This document shows, in pieces, positions 1 through 6,268 of a stretch of 12,692 nt of DNA (positions are counted from its first letter, which is position 1; every line of letters begins with the position of its first letter). Both the position numbers and the translations under genes were made by a program. The DNA lies in assembly GCA_964519955.1 (NCBI GenBank), contig CAZFLM010000132.1, forward strand, positions 1 to 12,692, in the 5' to 3' direction. This stretch comes from CAZFLM01 sp964519955. Its GTDB lineage: Bacteria; Armatimonadota; Chthonomonadetes; Chthonomonadales; CAJBBX01. Under the pieces are notes generated by a model. It did no database searches, was not told the origin of the DNA, and saw only the letters and a program-made list of their open reading frames with translations.

Positions 1-1
1 C

Positions 2-304
2 GGATCGTCCATCGCCGACATGCGCGAGACGCTGGAGATGGTGGAGACCGGCGCGCTCTCGACCAACACCTCGCTGGCGGCCATCGGCGGCATGCAGGCG
101 GCGCGCGAGGGCATGATGGGCGTGAAGCAGGGGCGCTTCCCGGGCAAGTCGCTCGTCTATCCGCTCATCCCGGACCTGCCGCTCGTCGCCCTGCACGAGC
201 TGAAGGACATCTACCCGAGCGTCTACGCCAAGCTGAAGGACGGCAAGTTCTGGACCAACGAGGCCGAGGAGGAGCTGCTGAAGGTCGCGCTTCCGGAGGT
301 GTGA
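2..304 (+). CDS. Zinc-type alcohol dehydrogenase, L-sorbose-1-phosphate reductase-like (3' end only)
   Basis: The window opens inside this gene; the frame is open from base 2 (GSSIADM...) to TGA at 302-304, so about 100 C-terminal residues are visible. The tail combines FPGKSLVYPLIPDLPLVAL with FWTNEAEEELL, which matches, from memory, the end of SorE-type L-sorbose-1-phosphate reductases (medium-chain, zinc-dependent NAD(P)H oxidoreductases). That family reduces L-sorbose 1-phosphate to glucitol 6-phosphate in the cytoplasm. The zinc ligands and Rossmann core lie upstream of the window and cannot be checked. The sorbitol-6-phosphate dehydrogenase-like gene 660 bp downstream supports a sugar/polyol-phosphate role. 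The exact substrate is inferred. No internal start is needed; ATG at 20 is simply an internal Met. Confidence 0.8.
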   Translation, partial: GSSIADMRETLEMVETGALSTNTSLAAIGGMQAAREGMMGVKQGRFPGKSLVYPLIPDLPLVALHELKDIYPSVYAKLKDGKFWTNEAEEELLKVALPEV

Positions 305-305
305 G

Positions 306-665
306 ATGGCCATAGTGGTGGAGTTGCTTCCCGGAACGGAGGCACGCCTGCGAGCCCAGGCCGAGCGCCAGGGAGTGACAGCGGAGTCCCTGGCCGCGCG
401 CCTCATCGACTCACAGGTCGGCTCGGAGGACGCGGAGCAGTGGGTTGCCGAACTCGATGCGCTGATCGCGTCCCTGCCGCGCAGGGAGCATCCGCTGCCG
501 GACTCGGCGGTTAGCCGCTCCGCGTTCTACTCGGAGCCAGCGCCCCGATCAGGCGATGGCCCTATCGCCGATGATGAGGGCCCCCGTTTGGCGGCAATCG
601 ATGCCGCTTGTGGCGCGCTCGCGGGCACGGGCCTGTCGAGTGCCGGCCTCGGGCGTGTGGAGTAG
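306..665 (+). CDS. Small antitoxin-like protein, first of a tandem homologous pair
   Basis: Starts ATG one base after the preceding TGA, with GGAGG at 295-299 as ribosome site, so it is probably translated with the dehydrogenase. Residues 1-75 resemble the short proteins often annotated as antitoxins or hypothetical proteins: a beta strand (IVVELLPGTEARL), helices around AERQGVTAESLAARLID, and a C-terminal LPDSAVSRSAFY motif. The same layout recurs in the next gene, so the two are paralogues. The natural family end appears to be near residue 78. The remaining ~40 residues have no counterpart in the sister gene and may come from a frameshift or a rearranged second small gene. No toxin partner is visible. 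The function is unknown and the antitoxin label is inference from size and motif style. Confidence 0.6.
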   Translation: MAIVVELLPGTEARLRAQAERQGVTAESLAARLIDSQVGSEDAEQWVAELDALIASLPRREHPLPDSAVSRSAFYSEPAPRSGDGPIADDEGPRLAAIDAACGALAGTGLSSAGLGRVE

Positions 666-675
666 GCGGAGCCAA

Positions 676-901
676 GTGAGATTGGTGCTGGATCTGCCTC
701 CGGCGACGGAGGAGGGACTGCTGGCGGAAGCGGAGCGGCTGGGGGTGACGCCCGCGGATGTCGCCACCCGGGCCCTTGACAGCAGGTTTGGCGCGCTCGA
801 CGTGGAGGCGAGGATCGCGCGCCTCTCTGCCGCGGTGCGAGGCGCCGCTCCCCGACGAGGCAGTCGGCCGGGCTGCCGGCTATGCGTTGCCCGAAGCGTA
901 G
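676..901 (+). pseudogene. Second tandem antitoxin-like gene, interrupted by a one-base frameshift
   Basis: From GTG 676 the product begins RLVLDLPPATEEGLLAEAE and aligns along its length with the gene at 306 (LPPATEEGLLAEAERLGV against LLPGTEARLRAQAERQGV). Near 835-842 the frame is lost. One base further on, codons from 842 read APLPDEAVGRAAGYALPEA and then TAG at 899-901, matching the LPDSAVSRSAFY ending of the sister gene. One extra base therefore separates the two halves. This is either a true pseudogene or a sequencing/assembly error. Without the correction, the 676 frame runs on, by chance, into the downstream SDR gene. A CGGAG ribosome-site-like sequence lies at 667-671. Function unknown. 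Confidence 0.6.
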
Positions 902-963
902 CCGAGCAGGCGAAGAGACTAGCAACGGCGGCTCGACAGCCCGCCGATCATATCGAGGAACAC

Positions 964-1764
964 ATGACAGCGAACCGAAGGCTGGAAGGCAAGGTCGCCA
1001 TCGTAACGGGGGCGGCGCAGGGGCTGGGCGAGGCTATCGCCCGCAGACTCGCGGCGGAGGGCTGCAAGGCCGTGACGCTTGCGGACATCGCCGAGGATAA
1101 GGTGAAGGCGACCGCTGAGAAGGTCGCGGCCGAGTGCGGCTGCCAGGCGCTGGGCGTGAAGGCCAACGTGACCGACCCGGCCGACGCGGCGGCGATGGTT
1201 GCGGCGACGAAGGACGCGTTCGGCTCGGTCGACATCCTGGTCGCCAACGCCGGCATCCTGAAGTCGGGCGATATCACCGAGATCGAGCCGGCCACGTGGA
1301 AGCTGGTCATCGATGTAAACCTGTACGGCTACTTCGTATGCGCCCAGGCTGCCGCGAAGGTGATGACCGAGCAGAAGAGCGGCGTGATCGTGCAGATCAA
1401 CTCGAAGTCGGGCAAGAAGGGCAGCTTCCGCAACAGCGCCTACGCGGCCAGCAAGTTCGGCGGCATCGGCCTGACGCAGTCCATCGCGCTCGACCTGGCG
1501 CCCCACGGCGTGCGCGTGAACTCCATCTGCCCCGGCAACCTGCTCGATGGCACGCTGTGGCAGGAGAGCCTCTACGGCCAGTACGCCAAGAACCAGGGCC
1601 TGACCCCGGAGGAGGTCCGCCGCAAGTACGAGTCGCAGGTCCCGCTGGGCCGCGGCTGCACGTACGACGACGTGTGCAACGTGGTCGCGTTCATGGCCTC
1701 CGACGAGTCGAGCTACATGACCGGCCAGGCCATCAATGTGACCGGCGGGCAGGAGATGCGGTAG
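964..1764 (+). CDS. Sorbitol-6-phosphate 2-dehydrogenase-like SDR oxidoreductase
   Basis: A 266-residue classical short-chain dehydrogenase, probably oxidising a polyol phosphate with NAD in the cytoplasm. Visible motifs: TGAAQGLG (15-22, dinucleotide binding), Asp41 at the end of strand 2 (favours NAD over NADP), NAG (95-97), Asn119, Ser147 with Tyr160-x3-Lys164 as catalytic residues. The stretch INSKSGKKGS, then KFGGIGLTQSIALDLA, GNLL, VPLGRGC and TGQAINVTGGQ matches E. coli SrlD (sorbitol-6-phosphate dehydrogenase) closely, well beyond general SDR similarity. ATG 964 is chosen because GAGGA at about 955-959 precedes it and because SDR proteins begin just before this GKVAIVTG strand. The frame is open farther upstream, but only through the frameshifted small gene. 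The partial sorbose-phosphate reductase-like gene upstream fits the same pathway. Family certain, substrate probable. Confidence 0.85.
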   Translation: MTANRRLEGKVAIVTGAAQGLGEAIARRLAAEGCKAVTLADIAEDKVKATAEKVAAECGCQALGVKANVTDPADAAAMVAATKDAFGSVDILVANAGILKSGDITEIEPATWKLVIDVNLYGYFVCAQAAAKVMTEQKSGVIVQINSKSGKKGSFRNSAYAASKFGGIGLTQSIALDLAPHGVRVNSICPGNLLDGTLWQESLYGQYAKNQGLTPEEVRRKYESQVPLGRGCTYDDVCNVVAFMASDESSYMTGQAINVTGGQEMR

Positions 1765-1765
1765 C

Positions 1766-2209
1766 GTGCCGGTCACGGTGCGCGACGCGGCCGAAGCCGA
1801 TCTGCCGCTGTTGGCCGCGATGAACAGGCGGCTCATCGAAGACGAGGGCAGCCGCAACCCGATGGATGTGGCTGCCCTCGAACGCCGGTTCGGCCAGCGC
1901 CTGCGCGACGGATGGCGCGTCGTGGTGTTCGACGCAGACGACCGGCCGGTGGGCTATGCGCTCTACCAGCACCGCGCCGACGACTACGACGCCAGCAAGC
2001 CCGTCGTCTACGTGCGCCAGTTCTACATCGAGCGGGACCGGCGGCGCGCGGGCCTCGGACGGCAGGCCTACGCCGCGCTCGAAGGGCTGCTGCCCGCCGG
2101 CTGCGTCGTAGAGTTGGAGGCGCTCGAAACCAACCCCGTCGGCGCGGCGTTCTGGCGCAGCCTGGGGTTCGCGCCGTATTGCACCACGCTGAAGCGGACG
2201 GCGCCGTAG
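1766..2209 (+). CDS. GNAT-family N-acetyltransferase
   Basis: A 147-residue protein that would transfer an acetyl group from acetyl-CoA to an unknown amine. The GTG start lies one base after the SDR stop (TAG 1762-1764), so coupled translation is likely. The family core is visible: N-terminal VTVRDAAEADLPLL, strand 4 VYVRQFYI (81-88), acetyl-CoA pyrophosphate loop RRRAGLG (92-98), and the late NPVGAAFWRSLGF (123-135). Length is normal for single-domain GNATs. The substrate cannot be told. The stop codon lies inside an 18-base sequence that recurs exactly in the downstream repeat cluster (2203-2220 and 2289-2306), so the last residues may have been set by repeat insertion. Confidence 0.85.
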   Translation: MPVTVRDAAEADLPLLAAMNRRLIEDEGSRNPMDVAALERRFGQRLRDGWRVVVFDADDRPVGYALYQHRADDYDASKPVVYVRQFYIERDRRRAGLGRQAYAALEGLLPAGCVVELEALETNPVGAAFWRSLGFAPYCTTLKRTAP

Positions 2210-2490
2210 GCTGTACCGGAGCGCGGCTGGCACGGAGGCCAGCCCTCCAGTGGGGTAGTCGCGCGATGGAGGGCGGCGCTCCGTCGCCGCCGTAGGCTGT
2301 ACCGGACGGGCGCGGAGGCCCATCCCACCACGGCGCTCGTGCGAGAGCAAACCGGGTGTCAATGGAGGGCGGCGCTCCGTCGCCGCCGTACGTCGTACCG
2401 GACCGGCGGAGGCCCATCCTACCGCGGCGCTCCTGCGAGGCCAGTCCGGGTGCATGGAATGTAGGGCGGCGCTCCGTCGCCGCCGCGGGC
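2203..2490. repeat. Three tandem ~96-bp GC-rich repeat units able to form hairpins
   Basis: The gap between the GNAT gene and radA is filled with related units. Each ends with the identical 20-base palindrome-like GGCGGCGCTCCGTCGCCGCC at 2272-2291, 2368-2387 and 2465-2484 (7-bp stem, loop CTCCGT), spaced 96 and 97 bases. Each unit starts with ACCGGA (2215, 2301, 2397) followed by a GCGGAGGCC or CACGGAGGCC segment. In unit 1 this segment forms a perfect 7-bp stem, GGCTGGC/GCCAGCC (2225-2231 with 2238-2244). No convincing gene lies here. Such units look like dispersed intergenic repeats (REP-like); that they are dispersed in the genome is inference from this window plus a diverged copy at 3957. 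Confidence 0.85.
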
Positions 2491-2494
2491 GCCA

Positions 2495-2532
2495 CCAGCA
2501 TCTGCGCCCATCTGCGTTCATCCGCGGTTCCA
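2495..2532. repeat. Possible dispersed repeat fragment (CATCTGCGTTCATCCGCGGTT type)
   Basis: Just before the radA ribosome site the sequence CATCTGCGCCCATCTGCG followed by TTCATCCGCGGTTCC contains a short internal direct repeat (CATCTGCG twice, then TTCATCCGCGG). From memory, very similar strings recur in intergenic regions of unrelated large bacterial genomes. Only this one copy is in the window, so calling it a repeat relies on recollection and on the two internal CATCTGCG copies. Confidence 0.35.
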
Positions 2533-2558
2533 CACAACCGCCACGCCGCGAGGAACCC

Positions 2559-3956
2559 ATGCCAAAGGCGATCACGCAGTACGTCTGCCAGCAGTGCGGC
2601 CACTCGACGCCTCGTTGGGTCGGGCGCTGCCCCGAGTGCGGCGAGTGGAACACGCTCGTCGAGGAGCTGAAGCCTGCCGCCCCGAAGGCCTCCGCGGCCG
2701 CCCGCGCTCCCCTGGGCAGCCGCGCCTCGCACCCTCCCGTCCCGATCACGTCCGTGCCCAAGCAGGAAGGCGTGCGCCGCGGCACCGGCATCCGCGAGCT
2801 GGACCGGGTCCTCGGCGGCGGCATCGTCCCGGGCTCGGTCGTGCTCGTCGGCGGCGACCCCGGCATCGGCAAGTCGACCCTCCTGACGCACGTCGCGCAC
2901 AGCATCGCCGCGACGGACGGTGGCAAGGCGCCGGTGCTCTACGTCTCGGGCGAGGAGTCCGCGCGCCAGATCCGCCTGCGCGCCGAGCGCCTGGGCGCCT
3001 TGACCGACGCGTTCCTCCTGGCAAACGAGACGGAGCTGGACGCCATCCTGGGGCACATGAGCATCGCCGAGGCCGGGCTCGTGGTCATCGACTCGATCCA
3101 GACGACCTTCGACCCCCAGCTCGAGTCGGCGCCCGGCACCGTGAGCCAGGTCCGCCACTGCGCGTCGATGCTCGCCCAGGTTGCGCGCGACAGCGGCACG
3201 CCGGTGTTCCTCATCGGCCACGTGACGAAGGAAGGCACCCTCGCCGGGCCGCGCGTGCTGGAGCACCTGGTCGACACCGTGCTCTACTTCGAGGGCGACC
3301 GCCGCCACGCGTACCGCGTTCTGCGCGCCGTGAAGAACCGATTCGGCTCGACAGACGAGATAGGTCTGTTCGAGATGCGCGAGGAGGGCCTGGTCGAGGT
3401 GGAGAACGCCTCGGCCGCGCTGCTCGCCGAGCGCACGATGCACGCCAGCGGCTCGGCCGTCACTGGCGCCATCGAGGGGTCGCGGGCGCTGCTGGTGGAG
3501 GTGCAGGCGCTGGTGGCGAAGTCGTTCCTGGCCAATCCGCGCCGCACGACGACCGGGCTCGACCTGAACCGGCTGAACATGCTGCTGGCCGTGCTGGAGA
3601 AGCGCGTGGGGCTGCGGCTGGGCGACCAGGACATCTACGTGAACGTGGCGGGCGGCCTGCGCATCGTGGAGCCGGCCGCCGACCTGGCGGTGGCGCTGGC
3701 CGTGGCCTCCAACTTCCGCGAGGAGCCGGTGTCGCCGGAGGTCGTGGCGTTCGGCGAGATCGGCCTGGGCGGCGAGGTGCGTTCGGTGGGCCACGCGGAC
3801 CGGCGGCTGCGCGAGGCGGCGCGGATGGGCTTCAAGCGGGCAATCGTGCCGTCTTCCAGCCTGCCGCGTATGCCCAAGGACCTCGGCATCGACATGGTCG
3901 GCGTGTGCACGGTGCTGGACGCGCTCAAGGCGGCGCTGGTGCCGCTCAGGGGCTGA
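2559..3956 (+). CDS. radA: DNA repair protein RadA (Sms)
   Basis: A 465-residue RadA/Sms protein: a RecA-like ATPase that promotes branch migration during recombinational repair, acting with RecA. Domains in order: N-terminal four-cysteine zinc finger (Cys10, 13, 24, 27 in CQQCGHSTPRWVGRCPEC); RecA-like core with Walker A GGDPGIGKST (98-107), YVSGEESARQIRLRAERLG and VIDSIQT; the RadA-specific KNRFGSTDEIG motif (from 259); and a C-terminal Lon-protease-like domain (about 280-465) with DLAVALAVASNF and GEIGLGGEVRSV. Length is typical. ATG 2559 is chosen because it starts MPKAITQYVC just before the zinc finger and has AGGA at 2551-2554. The frame is open farther upstream, but only into repeat DNA. 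It heads a co-directional radA-nadC-birA set. No promoter was recognised. Confidence 0.97.
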   Translation: MPKAITQYVCQQCGHSTPRWVGRCPECGEWNTLVEELKPAAPKASAAARAPLGSRASHPPVPITSVPKQEGVRRGTGIRELDRVLGGGIVPGSVVLVGGDPGIGKSTLLTHVAHSIAATDGGKAPVLYVSGEESARQIRLRAERLGALTDAFLLANETELDAILGHMSIAEAGLVVIDSIQTTFDPQLESAPGTVSQVRHCASMLAQVARDSGTPVFLIGHVTKEGTLAGPRVLEHLVDTVLYFEGDRRHAYRVLRAVKNRFGSTDEIGLFEMREEGLVEVENASAALLAERTMHASGSAVTGAIEGSRALLVEVQALVAKSFLANPRRTTTGLDLNRLNMLLAVLEKRVGLRLGDQDIYVNVAGGLRIVEPAADLAVALAVASNFREEPVSPEVVAFGEIGLGGEVRSVGHADRRLREAARMGFKRAIVPSSSLPRMPKDLGIDMVGVCTVLDALKAALVPLRG

Positions 3957-3990
3957 ACGGCCGGCGGCCACGGAGGCCCGCCGTCCAGGT
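3957..3990. repeat. Diverged copy of the intergenic repeat hairpin; possible radA terminator
   Basis: Directly after the radA stop, CGGCGG (3962-3967) and CCGCCG (3978-3983) flank CCACGGAGGC. The loop sequence and the following CCGTCCAGG match unit 1 of the cluster at 2225-2250 (GGCTGGCACGGAGGCCAGCCCTCCAG), while the stem arms differ in a compensated way. The hairpin could end or attenuate radA transcription, but no T-run follows, so the terminator role is weakly supported. Confidence 0.5.
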
Positions 3991-4081
3991 GGTCCATCGC
4001 GATGCGACTTGGCAGGCGGCTGTCGCCGGTTGCCGAACCGCGCCGTCCATACAGCAACGGCGGCGCTGACAGGAGAACGAC

Positions 4082-4954
4082 TTGACCTACGAGACGTCGC
4101 AAGTGCCCACCCTCCCCGCCGAGGCGCTGCGCGAGATCGTGCGGCTGGCTCTGGCGGAGGACATTCATACAGGCGACGTGACCACGTTGGCGACGGTTCC
4201 GCCGGCGGCGCTGGCGCGCGGCCGGCTGGTCGCCAAGCAGACGGGCATCGTTGCGGGGCTTCGGGTCGCGCGCGCGGTGTTCCAGCAGGTCGATCCCAGC
4301 TTGGCGTTCGAGCATCGCGTGCAGGACGGCCAGCCGGTCGAGCAGGGCACGCTGCTCGCCGAGGTCGAGGGGATGGCGCGCTCGGTGCTCATCGGCGAGC
4401 GGGTGGCGCTTAACTTCATGCAGCGCATGTCCGGCATCGCCACGCTCACCGCCGCGTACGTCCAACTGGTGGCCGGCACCGGTGCGCGCATCGTGGACAC
4501 GCGCAAGACGACCCCTGGCCTGCGCCTGCTGGAGAAGTACGCGGTGCGCGTGGGCGGCGGCCACAACCACCGCATGGGCCTGTACGACGCCGTGATGATC
4601 AAGGACAACCACATCGAGGCGTCCGGGGGCATCGCGGGCGCGGTTGCGGCCGCGCGCGCCGCCATCCCGCACACGATGACGATCACGGTGGAGTGCGAGA
4701 CGCTGGAGCAGGTCGACGAGGCCCTCGGGGCCGGCGCCGACATCCTGCTCCTCGACAACATGGACACCGAGACCCGCCGCGAAGCCGTCCGCCGCGCCAA
4801 GGGGCGCGCGCTGACGGAGGCGTCGGGGGGCATCAACCTGAACACCGTGGCCGCCGCGGCCGCGACCGGCGTCGACATCATCTCCGTCGGCGCGCTGACC
4901 CACTCCGCTCCCTCGATGGACATCAGTCTCGACCTGAGCAGGATCGCCCATTGA
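4082..4954 (+). CDS. nadC: Nicotinate-nucleotide diphosphorylase (carboxylating), quinolinate phosphoribosyltransferase
   Basis: A 290-residue enzyme that converts quinolinate and PRPP to nicotinate mononucleotide, CO2 and pyrophosphate in de novo NAD synthesis. Family signatures: RMSGIATLT (115-123), DTRKTTPGLR (139-148) with substrate-binding Arg141 and Lys142, GGGHNHRMGLYDAVMIKDNH (158-177) with His161, Arg164 and Lys174, Glu204, LLLDNM (222-227) and the phosphate-binding EASGGI (246-251). Length is normal. The TTG start at 4082 is preferred: AGGAGA lies at about 4071-4076 and no ATG is available before the conserved start of the N-terminal domain. nadA and nadB are not in this window. Its stop overlaps the start of birA. 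Confidence 0.96.
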   Translation: MTYETSQVPTLPAEALREIVRLALAEDIHTGDVTTLATVPPAALARGRLVAKQTGIVAGLRVARAVFQQVDPSLAFEHRVQDGQPVEQGTLLAEVEGMARSVLIGERVALNFMQRMSGIATLTAAYVQLVAGTGARIVDTRKTTPGLRLLEKYAVRVGGGHNHRMGLYDAVMIKDNHIEASGGIAGAVAAARAAIPHTMTITVECETLEQVDEALGAGADILLLDNMDTETRREAVRRAKGRALTEASGGINLNTVAAAAATGVDIISVGALTHSAPSMDISLDLSRIAH

Positions 4955-5688
4955 CGGACGCCCCACCCACACCCCTTGGCCAACTGGTCGAGGTACCCGT
5001 TGTGACCTCGACGATGGACGAAGCGCGAGCGCTCGTGCTCGATGGTCAGCGACACGTGATCGGCGTCCGGGCCGGCCACCAGACCCGCGGGCGAGGGCGG
5101 CAGACTGCCATCTGGGCCGACTACCCCGGCCACGCGCTACTTGTCACCTACATCCTCCGCGATACGCCGGGCCTGCTGCCGGCTCGCCTTGCGTTCGCCG
5201 GCGGCTTGGCGGTTGCCGAGGCTGTGCGAGACCTCGCTGGGCTCGGTTGCGGCCTAAAGTGGCCGAACGACGTACTGCTCGATGGGCGCAAGTTAGCAGG
5301 CGTCCTTGTCGAGACGATAGGGACAGGGAGCGGCTTCTGCGCGCTCCTCGGCATCGGTCTCAACGTGAACCAGGCGGACCTGCCGCCGGAGCTTGCCTGC
5401 TCGACATCCATGCGCATCGCGTCGGGCCGCACGTTCGACGTGGAGCACGTCGAGCGCACCGTGCGCCGCGCCCTGTTCCGGGGCATCCGCCTCGACTGGC
5501 CGGACGTGCTGGCTCGGTGGCGCGCGCTGGACGCGACTGGCGGGCGGACGTACTACGCTCAGGTCGATGGCGGCTCGGTCACTGGCGCTGCAGCGGGAGT
5601 GGACGACGACGGGGCGCTGCTCCTGCGCCTGGCCGATGGTTCGATCACGGCGACGTGGTCTGCCTCGACGGACCCGGCGCGCGGGTAG
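4951..5688 (+). CDS. birA: Biotin--[acetyl-CoA-carboxylase] ligase (catalytic form without DNA-binding domain)
   Basis: A 245-residue cytoplasmic ligase that activates biotin with ATP and attaches it to the carrier lysine of biotin-dependent carboxylases. Visible: STMDEA (20-25), the biotinyl-AMP loop TRGRGRQTAIW (45-55), KWPNDVLLDGRKLAGVLVE (103-121) with the catalytic-region lysine, GIGLNVN (134-140), and a small C-terminal beta domain (ITATWSASTDP at the end). There is no N-terminal helix-turn-helix, so unlike E. coli BirA it should not repress biotin genes. The TTG start at 4951 overlaps the nadC stop (TGA 4952-4954), with AGGA at 4939-4942; this implies translational coupling. The frame is open much farther upstream but only inside nadC. 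The nadC-birA pair is a recurring arrangement in several phyla. Confidence 0.93.
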   Translation: MTDAPPTPLGQLVEVPVVTSTMDEARALVLDGQRHVIGVRAGHQTRGRGRQTAIWADYPGHALLVTYILRDTPGLLPARLAFAGGLAVAEAVRDLAGLGCGLKWPNDVLLDGRKLAGVLVETIGTGSGFCALLGIGLNVNQADLPPELACSTSMRIASGRTFDVEHVERTVRRALFRGIRLDWPDVLARWRALDATGGRTYYAQVDGGSVTGAAAGVDDDGALLLRLADGSITATWSASTDPARG

Positions 5689-5689
5689 G

Positions 5690-6139
5690 CTACGCTGGGC
5701 GAGGCGGTCTGGGCACAGCGCGGGCCGCAGCCCAGCGCCGAAGGGCGCAGACTGCGTTGCCCAGGGACGCCGCTGAGAGGCCCAGCAGCAGTGCGGTCTC
5801 TATGGCCTTGGCCGACGGCGGCAGCGCAGGCAGGCAGACCCGCTCCCAGGTGTCAGCGCCAAGCAGCGCAGCGATTACGACCCATCCTAGATCCGTGACG
5901 TACTTGATGGGATCGGTCTTCATGCGCCGAGGGGCCTCGGTCTCGCCGGCGCGACGCACCGCTATGGCACCCATGATCGCGGCTAGCACCATCATGGCGG
6001 CGAAGGGCATCGCCAGCACGGCACGCGTCCAAGCCTTGCCCAGGAAGAGGGCATCGTCGATGCGCTGAGCCGTGTGCAGAACCATCAGGCACACCATGGT
6101 GCCCATGAACAGCAGGAAGTGGCGATAGGAACCTGCCAT
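5690..6139 (-). CDS. Small multi-pass membrane protein, function unknown
   Basis: A 149-residue protein with about four hydrophobic stretches: residues 7-23 (HFLLFMGTMVCLMVLH), 40-61 (AVLAMPFAAMMVLAAIMGAI), 82-95 (TDLGWVVIAALLGA) and 112-133 (AIETALLLGLSAASLGNAV). A basic loop follows helix 2 (VRRAGETEAPRRMK), and the tail is arginine- and proline-rich. ATG 6139 is chosen because GGAGGAGG precedes it at optimal distance on the minus strand; the frame is open for 68 more codons but without a comparable ribosome site. Its stop is one base from the end of birA, so the two genes converge with no room for separate terminators. Codon use is less GC-biased at third positions than in radA or nadC. 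I do not recognise the family. Confidence 0.72.
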   Translation of the reverse strand: MAGSYRHFLLFMGTMVCLMVLHTAQRIDDALFLGKAWTRAVLAMPFAAMMVLAAIMGAIAVRRAGETEAPRRMKTDPIKYVTDLGWVVIAALLGADTWERVCLPALPPSAKAIETALLLGLSAASLGNAVCALRRWAAARAVPRPPRPA

Positions 6140-6268
6140 CAGCGCCTCCTCCGGCGGTGTATCTAGCCGAGTTCTCGTGGGCAGTCTGTTCGGCAGAGGG
6201 CCGCGGCTCACCTCTTCCTGGTCGCACAACCAGCGGACCGACCCTGGAGCAAGGAACCCAGCACAAAC

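Noticed and set aside
556..1764. One continuous open frame that would fuse the antitoxin-like gene to the SDR dehydrogenase
   Set aside because: The joining stretch (about 841-963) has no family resemblance, the true end of the small gene lies in another frame, and the SDR has its own ribosome site and a normal N-terminus at 964.
2210..2490. CRISPR-like array
   Set aside because: The units are about 96 bp and the intervening parts are homologous to each other rather than unique spacers; no cas genes are present.
1833..3971. Long minus-strand open frame across the repeats and radA
   Set aside because: It is a high-GC shadow of radA; it has Arg/Ala-rich, His/Gln-rich composition and no family motifs, and part of it translates the repeat units (recurring ATERRPP).
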